Shown: positions 9,048 through 17,472, counted from the stretch's first letter. The stretch: 33,787 bases of DNA from Spirochaetaceae bacterium (GCA_030638735.1 DAOWEB010000101.1:1-33787), one strand, 5' to 3'. A program made the numbers and translations. The notes: generated by a model not told the origin, from the sequence alone.

Positions 9048-10613
9048 TTAACTTACCTGCTTCAATACACTGAATATATGTAATGGTTTATCTTTACCTT
9101 TTACTTTGACTGGCTTCAGTTCCTTTAACTTAAAATGATCACCTATCAGGTCCCTTGTTTGCTGTGTGATAATTACTTCGCCCGCACCTGCAACTCCTTC
9201 GAGTCTGGCTGCAATATTTACAGTATCCCCGATAACGGAGTAATCCATTCTCCGTGAACTTCCCAGATTCCCGGAAATTAGAGGGCCGCTGTGCATACCG
9301 ATTCCTACCTGCAGGTGCTCTGCTTTTCCATGGAAGAATTTACGACTTTTAGATTTTACCAGTTCCTGAATTTCAACAGCGCATCCAACACCGGATATTG
9401 CATCTTTATCTACATTCACGACAGGTACGCCCCATGCTGCCATAATACAGTCCCCGATAAACTTATCAATATACCCGTTATACTTAATAACTATTTCTAC
9501 TGCCTCACTAAAGTATTCGTTTAGAATTTCAATGATGTATTCAGGTTCCTGCCCTTCACTGAATGAGGTATAACCTCGAATGTCTGCAAAGAAAACAGTT
9601 GCATCTTTTTTACTTCCTCCCAACTGTACAAGTTCAGGTGATTCCATGAGGTTTTTAAGTACATCTGCAGACATATATCTTGCAAACATGTCTTTAACTA
9701 TTCTCCTTTCTTCTACTGCCATGTTTGCTTTCTGCTTAAGTTCCTGCTCTCTGGACTGATCTGTAAAGAGGAGAGTCAGGCCTTCATGTTTTCCTAAACG
9801 TCCCTTTAAAGGAGAGATATTCAGGGCAAAATCCATTTCCCTGTTTTCACCTTTGTATATACCTTCAAGTCCGAGGATCTCTTTGTGGGAGTCAGCTGTA
9901 GATGTTATTTCCTTCAATATTTTTTTATTGAGTTGTTTTTTGAAAAATGCCTCGAAATCATTTCCAATAATATCCTTATTCATCCCCAGTCTTTCGGCAG
10001 CTGCCTGATTAAAATAATGAATATTCCCTTTTTCATCGGTGGTAATTAATAGGTTGGTCATGGAGCTGAAGATACTTTCCTGATATCTTTGGAGTGATTC
10101 AATTTCTTTCAGTTTCTGTTTGACTTCCTGAAATAACTCAACATTATGAACCATCCCTCCGGAAAGTTTTGTAAATGCATCCAGAAAGTGGAGCCTGTTT
10201 TTTCCGTAATAATCTATTTTTTTGGAATTAAGCACAAGTATTCCAATTTTTCGCTTTGCAGTATTCAGGGGGAGTACTATGGCACTGTTCATTTTTTTAT
10301 TTAAAAGACTTTCTTTAAAAAACTGATCTTCCCTGGAATGAATAATCAAAGCCTCTCCACAGTCTTCCATAAACTGCACAAGGCTTGATTCCCTGGAAAA
10401 GGATGGTTGTATTTCATATTTCCCACGTTTAAAAATCATTTTAAGTGGAGTTTGTTTTATATTTTCTACAGGATAGGCATATAGAGCACCTATTTCAGAT
10501 TTACTAATGTCCTGTGCCTGCTCCACCAGAATTGAAATAAGAGAAGCTCGGCTTTGATCTGTCGTTAGAAGGGCACTGGCTCTAACCAGTTCCTCTATAG
10601 TGGCTATACCCAC
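9048..10613 (-). CDS. Class III adenylate/guanylate cyclase with GAF and PAS domains
   Basis: A soluble 521-residue cyclase: GAF about 5-160, short coiled linker, PAS about 178-285, signalling helix, then the catalytic domain about 335-515. Metal aspartates are D344 (FFADIRG) and D388 (DKFIGD). K384 is the usual adenine-contact lysine, S459 sits at the second substrate-selecting position (DYSVIGD), and N466/R470 complete the transition-state pair. This favours ATP over GTP, though the serine in place of the common threonine leaves some doubt. Translation starts at GTG with AAAGGGG seven bases upstream; there is no signal peptide. It is first in an operon with the HEAT gene and divergent from the CheY operon. 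Confidence 0.92.
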   Translation of the reverse strand: MGIATIEELVRASALLTTDQSRASLISILVEQAQDISKSEIGALYAYPVENIKQTPLKMIFKRGKYEIQPSFSRESSLVQFMEDCGEALIIHSREDQFFKESLLNKKMNSAIVLPLNTAKRKIGILVLNSKKIDYYGKNRLHFLDAFTKLSGGMVHNVELFQEVKQKLKEIESLQRYQESIFSSMTNLLITTDEKGNIHYFNQAAAERLGMNKDIIGNDFEAFFKKQLNKKILKEITSTADSHKEILGLEGIYKGENREMDFALNISPLKGRLGKHEGLTLLFTDQSREQELKQKANMAVEERRIVKDMFARYMSADVLKNLMESPELVQLGGSKKDATVFFADIRGYTSFSEGQEPEYIIEILNEYFSEAVEIVIKYNGYIDKFIGDCIMAAWGVPVVNVDKDAISGVGCAVEIQELVKSKSRKFFHGKAEHLQVGIGMHSGPLISGNLGSSRRMDYSVIGDTVNIAARLEGVAGAGEVIITQQTRDLIGDHFKLKELKPVKVKGKDKPLHIFSVLKQVS

Positions 10614-10677
10614 GGTTATTACCCCTTTATCAATTGGAATCAGTGGTTTTGCTAAGAAGATTCAGCTCTCCGAATGG

Positions 10678-10738
10678 TATTACTAAATGATATTACTAAG
10701 TTTGAAATTGTTCAACATGTTTTTTTATAACTTAGTAA
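10678..10738. promoter_or_regulatory. Cluster of TTACTAA repeats in the divergent cyclase/CheY control region
   Basis: TATTACTAA occurs at 10678-10686 and again at 10691-10699, thirteen bases apart. The second copy extends into TTACTAAGTT (10693-10702), which is matched by a perfect inverted copy AACTTAGTAA at 10729-10738. Between these arms a shorter hairpin TTGAA-ATTG-TTCAA is also possible. The repeats lie between the divergent starts and just upstream of the CheY promoter, as expected for a regulator-binding cluster. Confidence 0.5.
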
Positions 10739-10757
10739 AAAAGTAATTTACTTGACT

Positions 10758-10785
10758 TTAACATAAAACTATCTGACTATATAAT
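10758..10785 (+). promoter_or_regulatory. Sigma-70-type promoter for the CheY/CheX/haem-kinase operon
   Basis: TTAACA (10758-10763) and a perfect TATAAT (10780-10785) are separated by 16 bases. The expected start of transcription is about 18 bases before the CheY start codon. A strong AAGGAGG (10799-10805) follows at good spacing to the ATG at 10811. Confidence 0.65.
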
Positions 10786-10810
10786 AATAGTTACTTATAA
10801 GGAGGCATAT

Positions 10811-11179
10811 ATGAACTTTCTTATTGTTGATGATTCCGGAGTAATGAGAAGAATTCACAAAAATATCTTATTGGATAATAAAATTGATGAATCTCAGATA
10901 TTTGAAGCTGAAAATGGTGAAGTTGCTGTTAAAATTGCTGAAAAGGAAAATATTGGTCTTTTTTTACTCGATTGGAATATGCCTAAACTTGATGGTTTGA
11001 AATTTGTTCAGATTATACGATCCATTGAGAGATATGAAGATACTCCCATAATTATGATCACTTCAGAAGCTGCGAAATATAATGTTGTTGATGCAATTAC
11101 TGCAGGTGTTACTAATTATGTAGTTAAACCCATTAAAGGGGATATCTTATGGGAAAAAATCAGCAGGTATGTTAAATGA
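10811..11179 (+). CDS. CheY-like single-domain response regulator
   Basis: A 122-residue receiver domain with no output domain. The acidic pair is D7/D8 (VDDSG), the phospho-acceptor is D54 in LLDWNMPKLDG, the conserved threonine lies in IMITSE, and the lysine lies in YVVKPIKG. It is probably phosphorylated by the CheA-like kinase encoded two genes downstream and dephosphorylated by the CheX protein whose gene overlaps it by four bases (ATGA). With no DNA-binding domain it would signal by protein contact, to a flagellar motor or another partner. Strong promoter and ribosome binding site directly upstream. Whether it is a motor CheY or a private regulator cannot be decided here. Confidence 0.94.
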   Translation: MNFLIVDDSGVMRRIHKNILLDNKIDESQIFEAENGEVAVKIAEKENIGLFLLDWNMPKLDGLKFVQIIRSIERYEDTPIIMITSEAAKYNVVDAITAGVTNYVVKPIKGDILWEKISRYVK

Positions 11180-11637
11180 AAGCAAAATATATTAACCCTT
11201 TTATTTCTGCAACAATGAATTTGTTTAAAGATTATTTAGAGCTTGAAGTGGAAAGTGGAACCCCATATGTGCTGGAAGATCCTCAGGCTCTGGATGAAGT
11301 CTCAGGAATTATTGGTCTTGCCGGAGAAACTACAGGATCCGTAGTTCTTAGTTTTTCAAGAGATACTGCTATAAAAATTATATCAAAATTTGCAGGGCAT
11401 CCATATCAGGCTCTGGGAAGTGATGTTCTTGATGGTGTAGGGGAACTAATTAATATAGTTGCCGGAAATGCAAAAAAAGATCTTATAGATTTTAAAATAG
11501 TAATATCTTTACCTGGTGTTATCACAGGAAATGATTATCGTATTCACTGGCCTGAACAGGTTCCGGTTATATCTGTTCCGTTTTCTACTTCAGCAGGAGA
11601 TTTTACCCTTAATGTATCTCTAAGAGATGCAGAATAA
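11176..11637 (+). CDS. cheX: CheX-like CheY-P phosphatase
   Basis: 153 residues with the CheX/CheC/FliY phosphatase pattern. The segment GLAGETTGSVVLSFS (about 48-62) is the usual core strand pair. The helix DGVGELINIVAGNAKKDL (about 86-103) carries the glutamate and asparagine that form the active site in CheX proteins. Only one such helix is evident, as in CheX rather than two-site CheC. It should remove phosphate from the CheY-like protein encoded immediately upstream. It overlaps that gene by four bases and is followed after two bases by the kinase gene, so kinase, regulator and phosphatase are made together. Confidence 0.88.
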   Translation: MKAKYINPFISATMNLFKDYLELEVESGTPYVLEDPQALDEVSGIIGLAGETTGSVVLSFSRDTAIKIISKFAGHPYQALGSDVLDGVGELINIVAGNAKKDLIDFKIVISLPGVITGNDYRIHWPEQVPVISVPFSTSAGDFTLNVSLRDAE

Positions 11638-11639
11638 AG

Positions 11640-13856
11640 ATGTTTTCAATTAGATTTAAGGTTGTATTGACAATAATTCTGGTTTTACTGGCAACCATAT
11701 CAATCTCAATATTTCTCACTGTGTCTAATCAGCAGAGCAGTCTTCTTTCAGCTATGAGAAATAATCTTACTGTTAATAATGGTATTCTTAATACGGTAAT
11801 AAAAAATATAATGCTTAGTGGTGAAGCCCCTATAGCTAATAAAACTATGTCAGATTTAAAGGCAATGCAGGAGTTTGAAGAGATCGAAATTTATCGTATT
11901 GACGGGACTGTTGCTTTTAATGATTATTCCACAGTGGAAGCTGTAAACAACTTTCAGGATAAAATTATGTTTAGCGAAACTCCCCGTTCAGAATTAAAAA
12001 TGATAGATGATCCTAATTTTCAGAAGGTTCTTGAATCGAATACTCCAAGGTATGTTGAATTGTTGGATTCCAGGGAAGTGGAATATTTTTTCCCAATTTT
12101 AAATCTTCCCGACTGTAGAACCTGTCATGGTACAGAATCATTTGTCAGGGGAGTTGCACATTACAAGGTTTCTGTAGATGAAATATTTGAACAAATAAAT
12201 AGTTCCCGCAATATGCTGACAGTATTTTTTCTAATTACCGGTTCAGTTATTTCTTTTATACTTATCTGGATGATGCAGAGGATTGTAGTTAAACCGGTAA
12301 TATTACTTGGGAGTGTTGTTACTAAAGTTGGTAACGGTAATCTGGATATCAGGACTAATATAAAGTCTAATGATGAACTGGGATTACTTGGGACTAAGTT
12401 AAACGAAATGATATCCGGATTAAAGGAAAAAAGAGGTCTGGAACTTGAAAATATAGAGATTGAGACCAGGAACAGGGAAAATAAAAAGTATCTTGATAAC
12501 ATTAATGAAGGGCTTCTTTTATTAAATCAGGACCTGACTATCTCAAAACAATATTCCAGATTTGTTACTGTTCTTTTTAATCAGCAACAAATAACAGGTT
12601 TAAAACTTTCTGAATTTATATATCCTGATTCAGATTTATTTCAGGAAGAAAGAAAAGAACTTGATCAGTTTGTAAAAATGGTGTTTGAGAAAATCAAGAC
12701 AGATATGGAGATGATTCTAAGTATTAATCCTTTGTTTAATAAAAAAATTCAGGTAACTGATTCTGAAGGGAATAGATCTAATATAATTATTGATGCTCAT
12801 TTTCAACGTATTTTTAATAAGGATAAAGTTGAAAATGTTATGGTTATATTTGAAGATAGAACTAAAATTATTAATATTGAACTGGAGCTGGAAGAAGCCA
12901 GAAAGAAAAGTCAAAGTGAACTTGAGCAGATTGCCGTAATATTAAAAGCTGGTCCGGATTCTTTCCTTGAATTTGTACAGGATGCAGAAAGTAATATTAC
13001 TGAGTCTATGTCTGATCTGGAATCTATTAATCTTCCTGAATCTCTTGCCCGGATATTAAGGAATCTTCACTCTTTAAAAGGTTCTGCAAGGTATATGGAT
13101 TTAAAGCTTATAGCAGACAAGGTTCATGAAACAGAAGGCCTTATAATTGATTTTGGAGATCGTGGATCAGAGCCCAAAAATCAGGTTATAATTAGTCAGC
13201 GTTTAGAAGATATAAATATTGAGTTGGAAAGAATAAAAGATATTACCAGAAGGTTCAGTAGTTTTGGTGAATCTTCCGGTATAGGACACAGATCAAAAAT
13301 CGAACAATTTTTTGAGACTTTAAAGAATATGGTTGAAAAAATTGCAGAAGAACTTGGTAAAGATGTAGTTCTTGTAACCGGGAGCAATATTGAAGACTTC
13401 CCTTATCTGAGAGAGATGAGAGATCCTGTTATACATCTTATCAGGAATTCTATAGATCATGGTGTAGAGGATAGTTTTGAACGTCTCTCAGCTGGAAAAA
13501 ATAAAACCGCAAGTATAAAACTGGAAATTGGAATTCTTCAAGATGGACAATATCAGGTATTTTTATCTGATGACGGGCGTGGTATCAATTTTAATTCTGT
13601 ACGTAAAAGTGCAATAGAAAAGGAGTTAATTGATGATTCCGAAATTTCAAATCACCAGCTGGCTGAACTTTTATTTTCTTCCAGTTTCAGCACAAGAACT
13701 AAAGTCAGTTCAATTTCCGGCAGGGGAGTAGGGTTGGATGTGGTCTCTGATGTAGTAAAAACATTAAACGGAACAATTTCAATTGCAACTACTCAGGATA
13801 AAGGTACTAAATTTACTATTAAACTGCCGGCAGAGAAAAGTGATCAATTGGAGTAA
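11640..13856 (+). CDS. CheA-like membrane histidine kinase with c-type haem sensor motif
   Basis: 738 residues fusing a transmembrane receptor to a CheA-type kinase. Membrane helix about 8-27, extracytoplasmic sensor about 28-192, second helix about 193-211, HAMP about 212-265, PAS-like region about 287-410. An Hpt domain with H477 (NLHSLKGSAR) follows. The ATPase domain has N603 (HLIRNSIDHG), D644/D645 (SDDGRGI) and GRGVGLD at 694-700. The sensor holds C159-x-x-C162-H163 followed by G, a covalent haem c motif, placed outside the membrane as in Tll0287/DUF3365-type sensors. Unlike CheA there is no C-terminal CheW-like domain, so receptor coupling is built into the chain. It likely senses redox state or a haem ligand and phosphorylates the CheY encoded upstream. 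The ligand is inference. Confidence 0.9.
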   Translation: MFSIRFKVVLTIILVLLATISISIFLTVSNQQSSLLSAMRNNLTVNNGILNTVIKNIMLSGEAPIANKTMSDLKAMQEFEEIEIYRIDGTVAFNDYSTVEAVNNFQDKIMFSETPRSELKMIDDPNFQKVLESNTPRYVELLDSREVEYFFPILNLPDCRTCHGTESFVRGVAHYKVSVDEIFEQINSSRNMLTVFFLITGSVISFILIWMMQRIVVKPVILLGSVVTKVGNGNLDIRTNIKSNDELGLLGTKLNEMISGLKEKRGLELENIEIETRNRENKKYLDNINEGLLLLNQDLTISKQYSRFVTVLFNQQQITGLKLSEFIYPDSDLFQEERKELDQFVKMVFEKIKTDMEMILSINPLFNKKIQVTDSEGNRSNIIIDAHFQRIFNKDKVENVMVIFEDRTKIINIELELEEARKKSQSELEQIAVILKAGPDSFLEFVQDAESNITESMSDLESINLPESLARILRNLHSLKGSARYMDLKLIADKVHETEGLIIDFGDRGSEPKNQVIISQRLEDINIELERIKDITRRFSSFGESSGIGHRSKIEQFFETLKNMVEKIAEELGKDVVLVTGSNIEDFPYLREMRDPVIHLIRNSIDHGVEDSFERLSAGKNKTASIKLEIGILQDGQYQVFLSDDGRGINFNSVRKSAIEKELIDDSEISNHQLAELLFSSSFSTRTKVSSISGRGVGLDVVSDVVKTLNGTISIATTQDKGTKFTIKLPAEKSDQLE

Positions 13857-13863
13857 ATATAAA

Positions 13864-14367
13864 ATGAAAATAATAATCCTTTTTGTAATGATCATAATAA
13901 TTAGTGCCTGTTCAAAACCAGAAGAACAATCTACAACTGCTTTAGTTCTATCTGAGATAAATGGTGCAGTCTTATGGGAAAGAATTTCGACAGAAGCTGA
14001 GTATAAAACATACGCTTTCTGGCCTGATCATGAGGATATACAACCAGGGCAGTCTCCTCATGGTGCCTATCATAAAATTTATATTAATAAGGTTCTTTCT
14101 GAAGCCCTCCCTTCCATGGATAAAGTTCTTCCTGAAGGTTCTATAATTGTTAAGGAAAATCTGGATTCTCAAAAATCTCTGGATGCAATAACAGTAATGG
14201 TGAAAGTTAAGGACTATAATCCTGAAGCTGGCGATTGGTTTTGGGCAAAATATACTCCTCTGGGTGAAATCCTTGCTGAAGGAACCCCGGTCGGCTGTAT
14301 CAGTTGTCATCAGGGAATGGATGATAATGATTACATTATCGTCCGTCCATTAGACCTTGAAATATAA
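13864..14367 (+). CDS. Cytochrome P460-like haem lipoprotein
   Basis: A 167-residue exported lipoprotein. The start chosen is the ATG at 13864. It gives a short basic N-terminus, a hydrophobic run, and a lipobox ISAC with C16 as the lipidated cysteine; an upstream in-frame start would lie inside the kinase gene. The body carries HGAYHKIYIN and PEGSIIVKEN. C145-x-x-C148-H149 near the end is a haem c attachment site. This arrangement matches cytochrome P460-like proteins, some of which handle NO or hydroxylamine. The gene begins seven bases after the haem kinase and is the last of that operon. It may be a periplasmic electron or NO-linked partner of the kinase sensor. Enzymatic activity cannot be judged from sequence. 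Confidence 0.82.
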   Translation: MKIIILFVMIIIISACSKPEEQSTTALVLSEINGAVLWERISTEAEYKTYAFWPDHEDIQPGQSPHGAYHKIYINKVLSEALPSMDKVLPEGSIIVKENLDSQKSLDAITVMVKVKDYNPEAGDWFWAKYTPLGEILAEGTPVGCISCHQGMDDNDYIIVRPLDLEI

Positions 14368-14369
14368 GC

Positions 14370-14732
14370 TTAATTATTATTGAGCCATGATATTAATTCT
14401 CTGTCGATACCCTCTTCATCCCCGGTGTTCAATACAAGAAGTCTTCTTAAATGTGTAATAGAATCTACGTCAGCACCTTCAAATCTGAAACCTAAAAAAG
14501 TATCTTTCTGATGGACAATTTTAGCTTCAAATTCAAGTGTTATAATTGAATACGGCAGTTTGAGCATTACATGACATTTTTTTCCGGAAGATGGCATTAG
14601 TTTTTTATTCATTTTTATCAGGGCGCCCTTTAGAGCAATGTCGTAAAGCTCCCCGGTAAATACTTTATCATCTATTTTAGCTGCTGCCTCTACATGAAAA
14701 TTTATGCGCTTATAGTAGCGTTTGTTTTCCAT
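14370..14732 (-). CDS. PilZ-domain protein (possible c-di-GMP binder)
   Basis: A 120-residue stand-alone PilZ domain. The N-terminal R5-x-x-x-R9 motif (RYYKR) is intact. The second motif reads D31-I-A-L-K-G36, with alanine where the family usually has serine, so c-di-GMP affinity may be altered. The start at 14732 is chosen because AAAGAGG stands five bases before it; a TTG six codons earlier lies upstream of that site. It is convergent with the haem lipoprotein gene, with stops two bases apart, and no terminator was seen between them. A TTGACA-containing promoter lies upstream. Confidence 0.85.
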   Translation of the reverse strand: MENKRYYKRINFHVEAAAKIDDKVFTGELYDIALKGALIKMNKKLMPSSGKKCHVMLKLPYSIITLEFEAKIVHQKDTFLGFRFEGADVDSITHLRRLLVLNTGDEEGIDRELISWLNNN

Positions 14733-14776
14733 AAAAACCTCTTTGAACAATGTAATCTAATACAGAGTAAAAGTCT

Positions 14777-14807
14777 ATAATACAGTAATACTTAACTCTC
14801 TTGTCAA
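14777..14807 (-). promoter_or_regulatory. Probable promoter of the PilZ gene
   Basis: On the minus strand a perfect TTGACA (complement at 14802-14807) is followed after 19 bases by TATTAT (complement at 14777-14782). The spacing is at the long end of the usual range, hence moderate confidence. It points at the PilZ start at 14732. Confidence 0.45.
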
Positions 14808-14884
14808 TGTTCTGATTTGCAGATATCATTCCGGATAAGGCGTTGATGTGGTTTAGTATTTATTTTAAAAGGATTGCCTGAATT

Positions 14885-15580
14885 ATGGAAAATATTAAAG
14901 TGTTATCAGTGGGTGGGTCAATTGTGGCACCCGATAAGGTCGATACTGTTTTTGTTGGTAATTTTAAACAGGCCATCCTTGATTATCTTAACGAAGATCC
15001 AAATCGAAGACTGGTATTTGTTGTAGGTGGCGGTGGTCCGGCACGTTCCTACCAGAAAGCATACAGAGAAATCGTTGAAAATCCTGATATGGACTCTCAG
15101 GACTGGATAGGTATAATGGCTACCCGTTTAAACGGTGAGCTTCTTAAAGGTGTATTTGGTGATGAATGTCCTGATCCTGTTGTAACCAATCCTACAGCAG
15201 TTAAGAGTTTTAAGGGGCGGATTTTAGTGGCTGCCGGATGGAAACCGGGATTTTCCACAGATAATGACTCTGTACTCCTTGCAGAGAATATTGGTGCAGA
15301 TACAGTAATCAATCTATCTAACATAAAAAAAGTGTATTCTGCAGATCCAAAACTGGATCCAAATGCAGTGCCTTTAGACCGTATCAGCTGGGCAGAAATG
15401 AGGAAACTTGTAGGTGATAAATGGGTTCCTGGTGTTAATGTTCCTTTTGATCCGGTTGCAACAAAGAGAGCATCAGAATTGAAATTAAAGGTTATAACAG
15501 CAGCGGGAAATAATATTGAAAATATGAAAAAAATACTTGTAGGATCTGACTTTGTGGGAACTACAATAGGACCGGAATAA
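14885..15580 (+). CDS. pyrH: Uridylate (UMP) kinase, archaeal-type
   Basis: 231 residues of the amino-acid-kinase fold, converting UMP to UDP in pyrimidine nucleotide synthesis. The N-terminal loop is VLSVGGSIVAP (6-16), without the KLSGEAL signature of ordinary bacterial PyrH. Then come VVGGGGPARSY (45-55), the nucleotide-site GFSTDNDSVLLAE (about 121-133), and NLSNIKKVYSADP (about 142-154). The absent signature and overall pattern match the archaeal-type enzyme. It is followed by the APC permease gene with a one-base TAATG overlap. The promoter is unclear; an AGGA-like site lies rather far before the ATG. Confidence 0.88.
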   Translation: MENIKVLSVGGSIVAPDKVDTVFVGNFKQAILDYLNEDPNRRLVFVVGGGGPARSYQKAYREIVENPDMDSQDWIGIMATRLNGELLKGVFGDECPDPVVTNPTAVKSFKGRILVAAGWKPGFSTDNDSVLLAENIGADTVINLSNIKKVYSADPKLDPNAVPLDRISWAEMRKLVGDKWVPGVNVPFDPVATKRASELKLKVITAAGNNIENMKKILVGSDFVGTTIGPE

Positions 15581-17421
15581 TGGAAAGAAAATTAAATTTT
15601 CTCGATGTGTTCAGTATTGCCTCCGGATCGATGATAAGTTCCGGTATATTTGTTCTTCCTGCCATTGCATATAGTCATACGGGATCTTCCCTTTTTATTT
15701 CCTACCTTATAGGTGGCGTAATTGCTCTAATAGGAATTCTGAGTATTGCAGAACTTTCGAGTGCAATGCCCAAGGCTGGTGGAGACTATTATTTTATCTC
15801 CAGAAGCTTTGGTCCATTAATGGGAACAATAAATGGTTTTCTAAGCTGGTTTGCCCTTTCTTTAAAAAGTGCATTTGCAATTTATGGTTTATCCGGAGTT
15901 ATGTATATTCTTACAGGGATTAGTATGCCCCTTACTGCAGTTCTTGCAACCATATTTTTTGTACTGCTGAATATAGTTGGTGTTAAAGAGGCTGCATTGC
16001 TGGAGTTAATACTTGTTGCATTTTTAATATCTATAATGATTGCTTATATTATTATGGGTTTTCCTGTAATAAACATGGCTCATTTTGATCCATTTGCTCC
16101 CATGGGAATAAACTCAATACTTTCTACTGCAGGTTTCGTATTTATATCTTTTGGAGGATTACTTAAAATAGCCAGTATTGCAGAAGAAGTTAAAAATCCC
16201 GGAAAAAATATTCCCCTTGGTATGCTTGCTTCTGTAATTATTGTCACCATTTTATATGTACTTATGATTTTTATAACTACAGGTATTCTTTCTCCAGATG
16301 AATTTAAAGCATCAATACTTCCTATATCTGATGCAGCTTTTATTTTTGCAGGCAGACCTGGTTTTATTGCAATTACTATTGCTTCTTTTCTTGCTTTTAT
16401 TACTACTGCCAATGCCGGGATTATGGCTGCATCCAGGTATCCATTGGCTTTGAGCAGAGATAATTTAATTCCATCCGGTATTTCCAAAGTTTCAAAGCGT
16501 TTTAATACACCTGTAATTTCAATACTTGTAACAGGTGTATTTATTATCCTGAGTCTTCAGATTGATCTTGAAATATTGGTTAAATCAGCATCTTCAGTAA
16601 TTCTAATTGCATATATTCTTTCAAATATTTCTGTAATTATTCTTAGAGAAAGTAAGCTGTCAAATTACAGACCTGTATTTAAAGTACCCTTATATCCGTA
16701 CATTCCAATTCTAAGTATAGGAATGTATTTGTTCCTTCTAATTGATTTAGGATTGGAAGCAGTAGAAATTAGTCTTGTATTCATTGTTATCAGTATTCTT
16801 GTCTATTTATTTTATGGTAGGAAGAGATCGAAAAAAGAATTTGCACTTTTATATCTTCTTAAAAGGATAATTGACAGTAGAATGCCTCAGCATGGTCTTG
16901 AAACAGAACTTCGCGAAGTTCTTCGTCACAGAGAGGGAATACTGGATGATAAATTTGACCGGATGGTAAAGGACTCTGTTGTTCTGGATCTTGAGGGACA
17001 TTTAACTTTAGATGGTTTTTTTAATGAGATTTCAGATCCCCTTGGTTCTGATCTTGAGATGGAAAGTGAAAAAATATTCAGACTTTTAAAAGACAGAGAA
17101 AATGAAAGTTCAACTGCAATTAGTTCTTTTGTATCTATTCCTCATATAATTCTTAAAGAAACTAAAGTTCTCCATATGATGATAGTAAGGTGTCGGGATG
17201 GTGTTAGTTTTTCTGAATCAGAAAAATCTGTAAAGGCAATTTTTCTGATTGTAGGTAATGAGGGTGAGCGGGTTCTTCATCTAAGACTGCTTGCCTCTAT
17301 TGCTACTTTGGTTCAGGAGAAGGGGTTTGAAGAAAACTGGTTGAATGCAAAGGATATAAACCATCTTCGGGATATGATTTTACTCAGCAGCAGAAAACGA
17401 TTCCCAAAAAGAGGGAAATAA
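15580..17421 (+). CDS. APC-family amino-acid permease fused to a PTS EIIA-like domain
   Basis: 613 residues. Residues 1 to about 415 form a permease of the amino acid/polyamine/organocation family: about twelve hydrophobic helices, the early SGSMISSGIFVLP (15-27) substrate-site segment, and a PKAGGDYYFISR loop (64-75). From about 455 to 605 lies a cytoplasmic domain like PTS fructose/mannitol EIIA. Its STAISSFVSIPH (511-522) places H522 at the phospho-histidine position, and a later segment rich in LHLRLLASIATL resembles the conserved helix. Transport may therefore respond to PTS or nitrogen-PTS phosphorylation. No HPr or EI is nearby. The gene is translationally coupled to UMP kinase by TAATG. 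The substrate is unknown. Confidence 0.88.
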   Translation: MERKLNFLDVFSIASGSMISSGIFVLPAIAYSHTGSSLFISYLIGGVIALIGILSIAELSSAMPKAGGDYYFISRSFGPLMGTINGFLSWFALSLKSAFAIYGLSGVMYILTGISMPLTAVLATIFFVLLNIVGVKEAALLELILVAFLISIMIAYIIMGFPVINMAHFDPFAPMGINSILSTAGFVFISFGGLLKIASIAEEVKNPGKNIPLGMLASVIIVTILYVLMIFITTGILSPDEFKASILPISDAAFIFAGRPGFIAITIASFLAFITTANAGIMAASRYPLALSRDNLIPSGISKVSKRFNTPVISILVTGVFIILSLQIDLEILVKSASSVILIAYILSNISVIILRESKLSNYRPVFKVPLYPYIPILSIGMYLFLLIDLGLEAVEISLVFIVISILVYLFYGRKRSKKEFALLYLLKRIIDSRMPQHGLETELREVLRHREGILDDKFDRMVKDSVVLDLEGHLTLDGFFNEISDPLGSDLEMESEKIFRLLKDRENESSTAISSFVSIPHIILKETKVLHMMIVRCRDGVSFSESEKSVKAIFLIVGNEGERVLHLRLLASIATLVQEKGFEENWLNAKDINHLRDMILLSSRKRFPKRGK

Positions 17422-17466
17422 AGGTTGCTTCGGTAGGCTTTTTACTAAAATGAATTGAATTAATTT

Positions 17467-17472
17467 TATAAT
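17467..17472 (+). promoter_or_regulatory. -10 element of the iclR-type gene
   Basis: A perfect TATAAT runs directly into an ATG. A transcript started from it would begin after that ATG, so the later ATG at 17521 is the better translation start. The -35 region is poor, with only a TTTACT at long spacing. Position is accurate to about one base. Confidence 0.5.

Noticed and set aside
13783-13863. Earlier in-frame start for the haem lipoprotein
   Set aside because: It would overlap the kinase gene by over 70 bases and bury the signal peptide. The ATG at 13864 gives a proper lipobox.
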